DNA of 64,000 bases from RUG695 sp050943135 (GTDB taxonomy: Bacteria; Planctomycetota; Planctomycetia; Pirellulales; Thermoguttaceae), in the NCBI GenBank assembly GCA_050943135.1, contig JBMNOP010000002.1:1-64000 (forward strand), in the 5' to 3' direction. Under the pieces are notes generated by a model. It was not told the origin of the DNA. It was given only the letters and a program-made list of their open reading frames with translations, and did no database searches. The first letter of the stretch is position 1, and each line of letters begins with the position of its first letter. This document shows positions 35,847-45,485 of the stretch, one piece after another. The translations under genes and the position numbers were made by a program.

Positions 35847-36418
35847 TGTTACTGTTTCCTCTCTGTCGGATCTTTCGGAAGATCACCACAAAGGACCGGT
35901 CAATCCGACACTGTCGGAAAAATAGATCACCGGTAGATTCGGTAGACGTGCCGCCTCCTTTGTTGGAAAGCAGGTGCGCACCCAATTCACCTCTATTATC
36001 ACAATTGTTCGGTGGAAATGCAAGCGACTTCCGTTTTACCGAAAGGCGGATTCGACTTATCGCAGAATCAGGCAAATATGCCGATGGTTACATGCCCCTG
36101 CTTTCCTTGGGCTCCTTGCCATGGAATGTCATCTCCGACCAATTTAAACATGAATGCAGGAAGAGCGCCCTTTTTCCCATAACAGCACCCGATGACATGA
36201 TGCGAAAGAGAAACGCTTTCATCGACAGGTCAATTGCCGATTTACCCTAAAGACATCTTGAAAATTTAGCCCGGACGGGTAGAATGATAGCGCTGGCGTT
36301 GTTCGACCGAGTCGTCTGTCCGTATTCTGTTTCATACCACCGGCCGGATGTGGCCAAACACCACCAAACAAACAGTGATAAAAACAAGTATTGACCCATA
36401 ACTTTTAAGGGGTTTGTG
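35847..36418. other. Divergent intergenic region
   Basis: 572 bases between the HzsA-related gene (minus) and argJ (plus). Open frames at 35711-36250 have no ribosome site and no recognisable domain. Presumably holds both promoters; nothing else seen. Confidence 0.4.
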
Positions 36419-37615
36419 ATGAATCTGTGTCTTCCGAAAGGGTTTAAATTCGCAGGTATTCATTGCGGCGTCAAACCGGATACCACCAAACTTGATATGG
36501 CGCTTATCGTCTCCGATGTCCCGGCTACAGCCGCCGGAGTCTATACGCGCAATCTGGTCTGCGGTGCCCCGGTTCAACTGGACCGCGCCAGAACTCCAGG
36601 GAAAAATTTCCGTGCAATCGTCGTTAATTCCGGCGTCGCCAACGCTTGCACCGGAGAAGAAGGTTTTCACAATGCACACCGGATGGCCGAATGGGCCGCC
36701 AAGACGGTTGGTGCCGATGGTGAAACTGCTCTGGTGATGTCGACCGGCGTGATCGGCGTTCAGCTTCCTATGGACAAAATAGAAAGCGGGATTGCTATGG
36801 CAGGTAAAGAGCTGGCGGCAACAAAAGATGCTTTCCATAACGCCGCGCGTGCGATCATGACGACCGACACGGTTGAAAAAACAACCTCACGCAAAATCAC
36901 TCTCTCGAACGGAAACGAAGTTGTTCTAACGGGGATGTGCAAGGGGGCAGCAATGATCGGCCCGAACATGGCAACAATGCTCTGCGTCATTCTCACCGAT
37001 GCGTCACTTCTGCCGAAACAAGCCCAAGACATCCTTTGTCGTGCCGCCGACTGTACATTCAACTGTATCAGCGTTGAGGGGCACACGTCAACCAGCGACA
37101 CGGTCCTGCTGATGGCCAACGGCATGGCGAATCCCGGCCCTCTCCCTGAGGCCGATCTTTCTCCCTTTGCCGATGCGCTCATCGATGTTTGTGCCGAGCT
37201 TGCACGAATGATCCCCAATGACGGCGAAGGGGTTTCTCACCTCATTACGGTTCACGTGCTCGGCTGCGCAACCCCATCCGATGCAAAGACAATCGCCAAA
37301 ACAATCGCCAATGATGTGTTGGTTAAAACCGCGATCTGCGGTGCCGATCCGAACTGGGGACGGATTGTCTCGGCCGCAGGACGCGCCGGTGTCGATTTTA
37401 ATCCGGCCTATGTCTCCCTCAAAATCAATGGTTATCCCCTTTATCGAGACGGTACTCCCGTAAACTTTGATAAAAAAGCTGTTTCGGAATCGATCCGCTC
37501 TCAGCGCGAAACGATCTTTGAGCTCCATTTCAAAGAAGGTGACGCCTCGGCACGATTTTGGACTTCCGATCTGACAACCGAATATGTCCACCTGAATGCC
37601 GATTACACCACTTGA
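36419..37615 (+). CDS. argJ: Bifunctional glutamate N-acetyltransferase / amino-acid acetyltransferase
   Basis: 398 aa from the ATG at 36419 (AAGGGG upstream; a GTG three bases earlier is less likely). LPKGFKFAGIHCGVKPDT starts the family; the self-cleavage site is in KGAAMIGPNMATML, with Thr186 as the expected nucleophile (usual KGSGMIAPNMATML, so Ser-Gly is Ala-Ala and Ala is Gly). AICGADPNWGRIVSAAGRAGV is the C-terminal signature. Performs the acetyl recycling steps of arginine synthesis. Followed after 28 bases by the IscA-like gene. Confidence 0.9.
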   Translation: MNLCLPKGFKFAGIHCGVKPDTTKLDMALIVSDVPATAAGVYTRNLVCGAPVQLDRARTPGKNFRAIVVNSGVANACTGEEGFHNAHRMAEWAAKTVGADGETALVMSTGVIGVQLPMDKIESGIAMAGKELAATKDAFHNAARAIMTTDTVEKTTSRKITLSNGNEVVLTGMCKGAAMIGPNMATMLCVILTDASLLPKQAQDILCRAADCTFNCISVEGHTSTSDTVLLMANGMANPGPLPEADLSPFADALIDVCAELARMIPNDGEGVSHLITVHVLGCATPSDAKTIAKTIANDVLVKTAICGADPNWGRIVSAAGRAGVDFNPAYVSLKINGYPLYRDGTPVNFDKKAVSESIRSQRETIFELHFKEGDASARFWTSDLTTEYVHLNADYTT

Positions 37616-37643
37616 TCCGTCAAAAGCCGAAAGGATGTATAGC

Positions 37644-37976
37644 ATGGCAATCATTTTAACTGAATCTGCGGTCAAAGAGATCAAAAAAGTCAAAGTGGCA
37701 CAGTCACTCGACGCCGATAATTGCATCCGCTTGGCAATCGTCGGAGGGGGATGTAGCGGGATGCAATATTCTCTTGGTTTCGATAAAGAATATGATCCGG
37801 CTACCGACATGATATATGACTGCGATGGGATCAAAGTCGTTGCCAGAAAGGAATTTGACCTTTTCCTTGACGGAACCGAGATTTCCTTCGTCGACACCCC
37901 TACAGCCAAAGGATTTGCAATCGATAACCCAAATTTTCCGGCCGGTGCGGGGTGTAGCGGTTGTGGCGGACATTGA
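37644..37976 (+). CDS. A-type iron-sulfur cluster carrier (IscA/ErpA/HesB family)
   Basis: 110 aa. Three conserved cysteines: Cys37 in GGGCSGMQY and Cys104, Cys107 in GAGCSGCGGH. MAIILTESAVKEIKK is the normal N-terminus. Carries Fe-S clusters to target proteins. AAAGGA ribosome site. It lies 13 bases before the dnaJ-like gene, forming an argJ-iscA-dnaJ run, which may be one transcript. Confidence 0.9.
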   Translation: MAIILTESAVKEIKKVKVAQSLDADNCIRLAIVGGGCSGMQYSLGFDKEYDPATDMIYDCDGIKVVARKEFDLFLDGTEISFVDTPTAKGFAIDNPNFPAGAGCSGCGGH

Positions 37977-37988
37977 GTAGGAACATTT

Positions 37989-38960
37989 ATGGCTGATTAC
38001 TACAAAACGATGGGAGTCAGCAAAACGGCTTCCCAAGATGAGATCGATAAAGCCTACCGAAATCTCGCACGAAAATACCATCCCGATCTCAATCCCGATG
38101 ATCAGGAAGGTGCTAAAAAGAAATTTCAGGAACTCCAAGAGGCCTACGACACGCTCAAAGATCCCGAAAAGCGGAAATTGTATGACCAACTCGGAGAGGG
38201 ATACAAACAGTACAGCGGTACGGGCCCCGGTGCGAATCCCTTCGGCACAGGCGGTAATCCCTTTGGAAGTGGCTCTTTCACGTGGACTTCCAGCAGTGCC
38301 GGAATTGATATAAACGATATTCTCGGCCAAATGTTCGGCGGAGGCGGTGGAGATAATCCGTTTGCCGGAAAAACGAGTTCACGGCGTCGAAGTCGGTCGG
38401 CGATGCCGGCAGGAGAGAATATATTAAGTACTATCGACGTTCCGTTCAAAACCGCCGTGCTCGGCGGAACAGTTTCCTTAAATTATCAGATGCCGTCCGG
38501 ACGTCGTGAAACGCTCGACGTTAAAATTCCGGCTGGAATTGATGACGGTAAAAAAATTCGTCTTCGCGGCAAAGGAGAAGATAGCTCTGTAGGGGGAGCG
38601 CCCGGAGATCTGATCCTGGAAGTTCATATCAAACCACACCCGCATTTCACCCGTCAGGGGAAGAACCTCTACGTCCATATTCCGATCACTCTCCGAGAAG
38701 CGGCGCTCGGTGGAAAAGCCGATATCCCCACCCCAACCGGCACGATCACAATGACGATCCCCCCCGGTTCGACCACCGGGAAAAAGCTTCGGATCAGCGG
38801 ACACGGTGTCAGCCCCACTAAAAAAGGTGAAAAGAAAGGCGATCTTTTCGTGGTCTTTGATGTTGTGCTACCCACGAAATGGAGCGAAAAAGATCTGAAG
38901 CTGATTCAAGAACTCGAACCTCAACCCGAACCCCCTGAGCGCAAGTCGATTCGGTTTTGA
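37989..38960 (+). CDS. DnaJ-family co-chaperone without zinc domain (CbpA type)
   Basis: 323 aa. J domain at 1-70 with HPD at 31-33 (ARKYHPDLNPDD), then a Gly/Phe-rich stretch (GTGPGANPFGTGGNPFGSGSF, about 78-110) and the two C-terminal substrate-binding domains (VPFKTAVLGGTVSLNYQ, VHIKPHPHFTRQGKNLYVHIPITLREAALGGKADIPTPTG). No CxxCxGxG zinc repeats, so it is the CbpA/type-II form. Stimulates DnaK-type Hsp70. Followed by a strong bidirectional terminator. Confidence 0.9.
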   Translation: MADYYKTMGVSKTASQDEIDKAYRNLARKYHPDLNPDDQEGAKKKFQELQEAYDTLKDPEKRKLYDQLGEGYKQYSGTGPGANPFGTGGNPFGSGSFTWTSSSAGIDINDILGQMFGGGGGDNPFAGKTSSRRRSRSAMPAGENILSTIDVPFKTAVLGGTVSLNYQMPSGRRETLDVKIPAGIDDGKKIRLRGKGEDSSVGGAPGDLILEVHIKPHPHFTRQGKNLYVHIPITLREAALGGKADIPTPTGTITMTIPPGSTTGKKLRISGHGVSPTKKGEKKGDLFVVFDVVLPTKWSEKDLKLIQELEPQPEPPERKSIRF

Positions 38961-38980
38961 GGCCTCAACATTTTCGAAAA

Positions 38981-39018
38981 AAAAGTGGATCAGAAGGAAA
39001 TTCTTCTGATCCACTTTT
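38981..39018. terminator. Strong bidirectional terminator between dnaJ-like gene and asnA
   Basis: AAAAGTGGATCAGAAG (38981-38996) pairs with CTTCTGATCCACTTTT (39003-39018) around a six-base loop. The converging genes end on both sides. Confidence 0.9.
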
Positions 39019-39052
39019 GCCGTCTCTCTGAAGAGAATAACCATCGGGAAAA

Positions 39053-40087
39053 TCACCGGAGAATAATTCCGGCTTGCGCCGCCTGAGTGATCATCCCAGG
39101 CGGCCAAATAGAGACCTGAACCTCGCCGATATGCGCAGCACGCAGTAGAAACATACAAAGGCGGGACTGACCGATCCCACCACCGATCGAGAGGGGCATC
39201 TCGTCGTTAAGAAGCATTCGGTGAAATAAAAGCTCTTTTCGCTCGGGGCACCCTTCCAGATCCAGCTGACGCAAAAGAGCAGTTTTGTCGACGCGAATTC
39301 CCATCGACGAAATTTCAAACCCGTGTTCCAGAACCGGATTCCAAAGAACCAGATCACCGTTCAAACCAGAGTAACCCGGTTCGGTCGGAGTACTCCAATC
39401 GTCATAGTCTGGTGCTCGTCCGTCATGTTTTCTGCCGTCGGCCAAGATTCCCCCGATTCCAATCAGAAAAACCGCACCGTATTTGCGCGCAGCTTCAGTC
39501 TCACGCTCCAGGGGAGAAAGCCCCGGATAATCACGCAAAAGATCCTCTGTGTGGATAAAAGTAACTTTATTCGGAAGAATCGGAACAATGTGAGGATAGT
39601 GACAGTAAACCGTTTGTTCAATAGCCTTCATGCACTCGTAAATCGACTCAACGGTTTCACGCAGATAGTTCAAATTGCGGTCTTCGGGAGAGATTGTCCG
39701 TTCCCAATCCCACTGATCAACATAGAGGGAGTGGATGTTGTCGAGCTCCTCGTCGGCCCGAATCGCGTTCATATCGGTGTAGAGGCCATAACCGGGTTTC
39801 ATCTTGTATGCGGCAAGTTTCATTCGCTTCCATTTTGCCAACGAATGAACTACCTCTGCGCGAATATCGTCAAGATCCTTGATTGGAAAAGAAACCGCAC
39901 GTTCCACCCCATTCAGATCATCATTGATGCCGGTTCCGGAAAGAACAAAAAGAGGCGCTGTCACTCGACGAAGATTAAGGGCTTCGGCCAGATTTTTCTG
40001 GAACTTCTTTTTGAGCAGAGAGATTGCCTGTTCCATCATTTCAGGAACGAGCATCGGAACGTAATCTTTCGGAATCGTCAGTTTCAT
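39053..40087 (-). CDS. asnA: Aspartate-ammonia ligase (asparagine synthetase A)
   Basis: 344 aa from the ATG at 40087 (GGGGAG upstream). A class-II synthetase-like fold: TAPLFVLSGTGINDDLNGVERAVSF, IHSLYVDQWDWE, GIGGILADGRKHDGRAPDYDDW and the C-terminal GGGIGQSRLCMFLLRAAHIGEVQVSIWP motif. Makes asparagine from aspartate, ammonia and ATP via an adenylate. Typical length is about 330. Stands alone between a terminator and an IS graveyard. Confidence 0.95.
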   Translation of the reverse strand: MKLTIPKDYVPMLVPEMMEQAISLLKKKFQKNLAEALNLRRVTAPLFVLSGTGINDDLNGVERAVSFPIKDLDDIRAEVVHSLAKWKRMKLAAYKMKPGYGLYTDMNAIRADEELDNIHSLYVDQWDWERTISPEDRNLNYLRETVESIYECMKAIEQTVYCHYPHIVPILPNKVTFIHTEDLLRDYPGLSPLERETEAARKYGAVFLIGIGGILADGRKHDGRAPDYDDWSTPTEPGYSGLNGDLVLWNPVLEHGFEISSMGIRVDKTALLRQLDLEGCPERKELLFHRMLLNDEMPLSIGGGIGQSRLCMFLLRAAHIGEVQVSIWPPGMITQAAQAGIILR

Positions 40088-40328
40088 TAAAATCTCCCCG
40101 GGCCAATAACAGTTGTTGGGGGACCATAACACGGTACGCCAACCGCCACGTACTCCCACATACCCCGTACCATTATATCAGAGCCAACGGTTGTGACAAT
40201 GAGATTTTCACCAATTTGTGATGAGGTCAGATCCGGTCCGGGAAAACAGAACACTTGAGTCGTAGAATGTTTTTGTGGATTTCCGGTCTTGCGCGGGTCG
40301 GAGCGCCATTAACCGAGAGGAATAATTT

Positions 40329-40535
40329 ATGGGCCAGAAGAGCGAAGAATGATGCGCCTGAACTTCGGCCCCAGGTTACGATGGCAGCGTCGCGTGGAGG
40401 CGAAACCGTCGAAATTGCGAAGCAATTCGAGGCTTCTTCTCAAATGGTCCACGAGATGAAAGCGCGTCTGAAAGAACGAGTCAGCGAGCTTTTCCAAGAC
40501 GGTCGGCTAAAAAGAAAGGAGAACGATCCGGGGTT
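40329..40535 (+). pseudogene. IS3-family OrfA remnant
   Basis: The frame encodes APELRPQVTMAASRGGETVEIAKQFEASSQMVHEMKARLKERVSELF, which follows the HTH of IS3-type OrfA (PEFKAQVVLEALRGEKTVAEIAxxFxVHPNQIxQWKxxLLERAxxLF). The start region has a stop (GAATGA) and the sequence after about 40530 belongs to a different, opposite-strand element. No OrfB follows here. Confidence 0.55.
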
Positions 40536-40539
40536 ACCA

Positions 40540-40809
40540 GAAATGCTTGCCGAATGGCCGCGAAAGCAACGGCCTCTTGCCATTCCCTCAAACGCCGCCT
40601 GCAAATGCTCCTCGGAGGAAAACGCTCTGGCATATCCTTCCATCGGGCACTCCACTTGAGAATCCAAAAAATATCCTCGCGACAGGCACGGTTTGAGCGC
40701 GTTTTTGTCCTCCTTTGGCAGAAATCGAGGACTCCGGGAGCAAGTGCTTCAACAGTTGCCATCGTTCAACCCCACGTTCAGACCCGACCTGATATTGACG
40801 TTTCCGCAT
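40540..40809 (-). pseudogene. IS5-family (IS427-like) OrfA remnant
   Basis: Starts at the ATG at 40809 with AAGGA upstream: MRKRQYQVGSERGVERWQLLKHLLPE, then after a frameshift REDIFWILKWSARWKDMPERFPPRS and CRRRLREWQEA. This matches the N-terminal DUF4096-type half of IS5-group transposases (WxxLxxLLP, ILWILRTGAPWRDLPERYG, CWRRLREWQ). Truncated at its 3' end against the IS3 remnant. Confidence 0.55.
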
Positions 40810-40904
40810 AAAATATCCTTCTTTGGGATGTTCTGTCGGAAAAACCCCGACAGCCGAAACGTAAAAGATTGTTCGTTCGATCGGAAGTGATAAAACCAAT
40901 GCGG

Positions 40905-41162
40905 CATCCGGGAGCTTGAAGACTCTCTAACGGTTCGGTTCGATCGCTATTCTGACCGATGCTGCCACAATGCTCTGAACCACCGTTGTCCGTCAGAGGT
41001 ATTTTCCGTCCAAGCCAATGACCTAAGAGAGGAGCCGCGGTCAAGAACTTGACAGAGTAGAGTTTCCGGGAATAAAATAGAGGAGTGATGAGATCAAATT
41101 TTCTTTAACGAAAAAGAGCTCTGCGGTACACCCCCGCTCACTGTCCGGGAAAATGGGACCAC
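40905..41162 (+). repeat. Insertion-sequence end remnant, copy B
   Basis: Diverged homologue of 9060-9345, with the same order of blocks: GGAGCTTGAAGA..AACGG, AGAACTTGACA, GCTCTGCGGTACA and CTGTCCGGGAAAATGGGACC. The last block looks like an IS terminal repeat. Lies directly upstream of the ROK kinase gene. Confidence 0.5.
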
Positions 41163-41248
41163 CTTACAGATTGATCTCATACTCCCAAAAGATGCTATGA
41201 TAGCTGTAAGGTTCGATAAAAATAACCCTCTTTTACGAAAGGGCTGTA

Positions 41249-42265
41249 ATGAATTCAAATGAGAAACCCTACTTTGTCGGCGTCGACTTGGGCGGCACCA
41301 ACATGAAAATCGGCGTGATGGATAATCTCGGAAAAACTCTCGTGTACACCTCGATCCCCACTCTCGTCGAAAATGGGCCGGAAGACGCAATTCAAAGAAT
41401 GGCCGCGGGAATCCATCAAGCAGTTAAGAACGCGAACCTGACCCCAAGCGATATTGCCCGTGTCGGGCTCGGTTCCCCCGGAACAATGGATATCCCGGCT
41501 GGCATGCTCGTTCGCCCGTCAAATCTTCCCGGTTGGAATTTCTTCCCCATTCGGGATCGACTCGCCGAGGTCTCCGGATTCGGCGTGACCTTTGCCAATG
41601 ATGCGACGGCTGCCGCTTTCGCGGAGTATTGGGTCGGAGCCGGTAAAGAAGAACGTGGTTTGATCGTTCTGACACTCGGGACCGGGATCGGCTGTGGGAT
41701 CATTCTCGAAGGAAATCCCTGGGATGGTTGCCATAGCCATGGTGGCGAAGCGGCCCATAACCTGATCGATATCTCTGAAAATGCCCGTTGGTGTAAGTGC
41801 GGAAAGCGAGGGCATTTTGAGGCGTACGCCAGTGCCACAGGGGTGGCAAACCGTACAATCGATATGGTCAATGCTGAATTGAAAACATCCCTGACCGAAC
41901 CGGTTCGAAACGCTTCTCGGCGTGACGCGGTACCGAAACTTGTTTTCGAAGAGGCAGAAAAAGGAGACAAGATCGCGATTCAAATCGTCGAAGAAACAGC
42001 CCGCTACCTTGCTTACGGCATGGTTTCACTAACGCACACGATCGATCCGACCTGCTTTCTGATTGGCGGAGCAATGACCTTCGGCGGTCACAAGACAAAA
42101 ACGGGGCGTTACTTTCTCGAACGAACAAAAGCCGAGCTTATGCCACGTATTTTCCTTTATCTGGCCGAACGACTCCGAGTCGATTACGCCCAACTCGGTG
42201 GTGACGCCGGTTACATCGGCGCAGCAGGTCTGGCTCGCCAGGAATGGACGAAATCACAACAGTAA
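41249..42265 (+). CDS. ROK-family sugar kinase (glucokinase-type)
   Basis: 338 aa. ATP phosphate loop GVDLGGTNMKIGV (11-23), sugar site GLGSPGTMD and NDATAAAFAEYWVG (Asp118 as catalytic base), GTGIGCGII, then HGGEAAHN (Glu167, His170) and a zinc motif WCKCGKRGHFEAYAS in which the third Cys of CxCGxxGC is His189. The family phosphorylates glucose or related hexoses; the exact sugar is not certain. QueE follows eight bases downstream, giving a two-gene unit. Confidence 0.85.
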   Translation: MNSNEKPYFVGVDLGGTNMKIGVMDNLGKTLVYTSIPTLVENGPEDAIQRMAAGIHQAVKNANLTPSDIARVGLGSPGTMDIPAGMLVRPSNLPGWNFFPIRDRLAEVSGFGVTFANDATAAAFAEYWVGAGKEERGLIVLTLGTGIGCGIILEGNPWDGCHSHGGEAAHNLIDISENARWCKCGKRGHFEAYASATGVANRTIDMVNAELKTSLTEPVRNASRRDAVPKLVFEEAEKGDKIAIQIVEETARYLAYGMVSLTHTIDPTCFLIGGAMTFGGHKTKTGRYFLERTKAELMPRIFLYLAERLRVDYAQLGGDAGYIGAAGLARQEWTKSQQ

Positions 42266-42273
42266 CCCACCAA

Positions 42274-42954
42274 ATGAAAATCGTCGAAATTTTCGTTTCC
42301 CGACAGGGTGAAGGTGTTTGGACCGGTACCCTCTCGACTTTTATCAGACGAGGGGGGTGCAACCTGTTTTGCAGTTATTGCGATACTCGTTACGCATCCT
42401 GGGAAAGCGAACCTGGGGAAAATATTTCCCCGGAAGAAATCACGGAACGGGCCGTTCTTTACAGAGTTAATCACGTTGTAATCACCGGAGGGGAACCGAT
42501 GGCCGATCCGGAAATCGTTCCCCTCTCGAGGCTCCTCTCGGAGCAAAATTTCATAGTAACCATCGAAACAAACGGCACATATGATCTCCCGGTCTGTTGT
42601 GCCCTGATGTCAATCAGTCCGAAGATGAAGAACTCCGTGCCATCGGATCCACGATTCCGATATTGTCACGAACAACGCCGTTATCGCCCCGATGTGGTGC
42701 GAGAACTTCTGAAAAGGTACCCCTCCCAGTTGAAATTCGTCGTTGATACACCCGATGATCTGGAAGAAATCGATCAGTATCTCCGTGAAATTGGACCTTT
42801 TGACAGAAGGAACATTCTGCTGATGCCGCAGTCTGTTGATTTGGAACAAATGCGCCGTAAAGAGAAGTGGCTCTGCCACATTTGTCAATCACATGGCTTT
42901 ACTTACGCACCGCGTATGCAGCTGGAATGGTACGGTGGACAACGCGGAAAATAA
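42274..42954 (+). CDS. queE: 7-carboxy-7-deazaguanine synthase
   Basis: 226 aa from the ATG at 42274, chosen because the family starts MKIVEIFxSxQGEG; an ATG at 42244 overlapping the kinase gene is possible. Radical-SAM cysteines Cys29, Cys33 and Cys36 are in RRGGCNLFCSYCDTRY, and VVITGGEPM is the SAM-binding GGE motif. Rearranges 6-carboxytetrahydropterin to the deazaguanine ring in queuosine synthesis. Other que genes are not in the window. Confidence 0.9.
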   Translation: MKIVEIFVSRQGEGVWTGTLSTFIRRGGCNLFCSYCDTRYASWESEPGENISPEEITERAVLYRVNHVVITGGEPMADPEIVPLSRLLSEQNFIVTIETNGTYDLPVCCALMSISPKMKNSVPSDPRFRYCHEQRRYRPDVVRELLKRYPSQLKFVVDTPDDLEEIDQYLREIGPFDRRNILLMPQSVDLEQMRRKEKWLCHICQSHGFTYAPRMQLEWYGGQRGK

Positions 42955-43069
42955 AATATTTAGGGCGGTTCTGACACCCCTCGAAACTTGCAGCTCACCC
43001 TTGAGCCATCAGAGCCAATATGCGATAATATGGACAAGTTAGTCGAGAATCCCAACCGCAGGGGTATTT

Positions 43070-44063
43070 ATGCTTAAGATCCTGAATTCGTCTATTCCCC
43101 GGGAAGAGTTGTGCCCGATTTCCGACACATTCGTCAGGCAGGCAATCCCAGGGGGGGCGACCCCCGTTTGATGAGAATCTTATGTTCAAATCTCCTGTTC
43201 CGCACACAATGTACAACTTTTCCGACAAAGAAACAGAATATCAGATGTTGGATTTCCGCACCTATCCAAACTTTCTCGGAATGAAAACGGCGTCCGATGT
43301 TCCCGATCACCATATCCTCTGGAAATTCCGCGAGGAATCGCAAAAGCGGGACTTGTTCAAAAAGATCTATAATAAGTTCTGCTCTTTTCTGGTTTCCAAC
43401 GGTCTTATACTCAAGAAAGGGACAATTGTCGACGCGATCTTTGTTACCGCTCCGAAACCGCGCAACACTCGCAAAGAGAATGGAGCCATCCAGGAGGGAA
43501 AAACGCCGACGGGTTTTGAAACGAAATCTGCTCAAAGGCAGAGTCATGATGATACGGACGACACCCGCTGGTCTGAGCAAAACGGCAAGACCTATTCCGG
43601 TCATAAACTCCACATCACGACTGATAGCGGTTCGGTGCTTGTCGTTCCGTTTGAGGTAACCCCGGCCAGTGATCATGATTTCCGGATGCTTTTTGCGATC
43701 TTGCCTGATCGCCCCTATAACGGTGAACCCCTTGATTCGGATAGCGCCCATGATTCCGAGTCAATACTTTCATTGTTGAAATCCCCGGATATTTCTCCAC
43801 AGGTTTGTGAGAGAGGTTGCCGAGGCCTCCCTCTCACAACCGAGCAACAACGTCGTCATCAGGGAATATCCCGAAAGTGCAGTCGGCTCGAACATGTCTT
43901 TGTGTGTATGACCCAACACGGCAGTAAGGTCGTGCGAACGATCGGCCTGAGTCGTGCAAAGGCGAAAGCCCACATGTCCATTCCGGCTTTCCATGTGAGA
44001 AGATTCGTCTTTCTTACTTCGCAACCAAGGAGCAAACGTGTTCGAATCGCCTTGTTCCAGTAG
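43070..44063 (+). mobile_element. IS5-family transposase, nearly full length with a frameshift
   Basis: MLKILNSSIPREELCP.. starts at 43070; the frame breaks in a poly-G run near 43151-43157, and continues as GGRPPFDENLMFKS in the main frame. From 43182: YNFSDKETEYQMLDFRTYPNFLG, VPDHHILWKFRE, GTIVDAIFVTAPKPRN (first Asp), LDSDSAHDSES (second Asp) and SRLEHVFV (Glu), so the DDE triad is present. VRTIGLSRAKAKAHM is the C-terminal block. The right-end segment (44119-44215) follows. Probably inactive because of the frameshift. Confidence 0.75.
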
Positions 44064-44118
44064 AATGCTCCGCACTTCCGGCCCCATTTGGGCAACGGAT
44101 AACTGTTGCAGATACACC

Positions 44119-44215
44119 AAACAACCTAAACCCACACGTGGCAGATCGATTTTTCCGTACCGGAGGAGACTTTTTGAGTTATACGCTGTGGGTTTGAAAA
44201 CATCGAGGAACTACC
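44119..44215 (+). repeat. IS5-type right-end segment, copy 2
   Basis: AAACAACCTAAACCCAC, then GAGTTATACGCTGTGGGTTT and CATCGAGGAACTACCC. It ends one base before the gmd start codon and its GAGGAA serves as the ribosome site of gmd. Homologous to 16692-16788 and about 45830-45913. Confidence 0.65.
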
Positions 44216-44216
44216 C

Positions 44217-45254
44217 ATGACTAAAACGGCTTTGATCACAGGAATCACCGGTCAGGATGGTACGTATCTTGCGCGGCATTTGATCGGTTTGGGATACCGC
44301 GTCGTCGGAATTGTTCGCCGAGCCTCCCTCCCGAATACTGAACGAATCGACTCGCTTCTCACCGAGGCGAAAGCAGGAAAAATTCCGTTTTCCGTCGTAA
44401 CAGGTGACATGACCGACCATAGCGGCCTCTGCAGAATTCTGGAACAGACCGTTCCAGATGAGGTCTATAATCTCGCGGCACAATCACATGTGCGCGTTTC
44501 GTTTGACACCCCGGAATATACCGCCGATGTCAATGGACTCGGTACGCTCCGAATCCTCGAATCGATCCGAACCTTGGGGCTGAGGGAAAAAACTCGTTTT
44601 TACCAGGCTTCCACCTCGGAACTTTTCGGAAAGGTGTGCGAAACACCACAGTCAGAATCGACGCCTTTTTATCCACGCTCACCCTATGCAACCGCAAAGC
44701 TTTTCGCCTATTGGACGGTCGTAAATTACCGCGAAGCTTACGGTATGTTTGCTGCCAACGGAATCCTCTTTAATCACGAGTCTCCCCTGCGGGACGAGAC
44801 TTTCGTCACCAGGAAAATTACCCGCGCCGCGGCCCGAATCAAATACGGCCTTGCCGAAAAAGTTTCGGTCGGCAACCTCGAAGCCAAACGTGACTGGGGA
44901 CATGCTGACGATTATGTTAAAGGAATGCACCTGATCCTGACAGCCGACAAGCCAAACGACTATGTTCTGGCAACGGGGGAAATGCACTCTGTTCGGGAAC
45001 TGATCGAAACAGCGTTCCGACTCGCCGGATTCGACTTGACCTGGAAAGGAAGCGGGATCGAGGAAAAAGGTATCGATCGAAAAAGCGGAAAGGTTCTTGT
45101 CGATATCGATCCGAAATTTTTCCGGCCCACCGAGGTGGAACTTCTATGCGGCGATGCAACAAAGGCCCGCAAAGAACTCGGCTGGATTCCGAAAAGATCG
45201 TTTTTCGACATTGTCGAAGAGATGTTTCGCGCCGATCTGGCAGCAATCTCTTAA
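44217..45254 (+). CDS. gmd: GDP-mannose 4,6-dehydratase
   Basis: 345 aa. NAD(P) loop ALITGITGQDGTYLA, STSELFGKV, the YxxxK pair in RSPYATAKLFAYW, NHESPLRDETFVTRKITRA and RDWGHADDYVKGM are all family hallmarks. Converts GDP-mannose to GDP-4-keto-6-deoxymannose, a precursor of fucose, rhamnose or perosamine-type sugars in surface glycans. Its partner reductase is not in the window. The ribosome site lies within an IS end remnant (44119-44215), an odd position for a housekeeping gene. Confidence 0.95.
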   Translation: MTKTALITGITGQDGTYLARHLIGLGYRVVGIVRRASLPNTERIDSLLTEAKAGKIPFSVVTGDMTDHSGLCRILEQTVPDEVYNLAAQSHVRVSFDTPEYTADVNGLGTLRILESIRTLGLREKTRFYQASTSELFGKVCETPQSESTPFYPRSPYATAKLFAYWTVVNYREAYGMFAANGILFNHESPLRDETFVTRKITRAAARIKYGLAEKVSVGNLEAKRDWGHADDYVKGMHLILTADKPNDYVLATGEMHSVRELIETAFRLAGFDLTWKGSGIEEKGIDRKSGKVLVDIDPKFFRPTEVELLCGDATKARKELGWIPKRSFFDIVEEMFRADLAAIS

Positions 45255-45485
45255 TTGACAAAGGCGTACAACGATAAGACCGAACAGTTAATCCTGACGG
45301 CACTGATTTTTACGGACTTTTCCCAAAGTATGATCTTGGATCGGATTCAACAGGAATAAAACATCGATAAACAATCATAAAATCCAAAAACGGCACAAGA
45401 GTCGGTTCGCAAGTGAGGCAATAGGGACTCCTCGCCCCGGGAATCCCCCTTACCGGACAGAACGGCGACCGGTGAAAAAAACGCC

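Noticed and set aside
35711..36250. Plus-strand open frame of 179 codons between HzsA-related gene and argJ
   Set aside because: Partly antisense to the HzsA-related gene start, no domain and no ribosome site.
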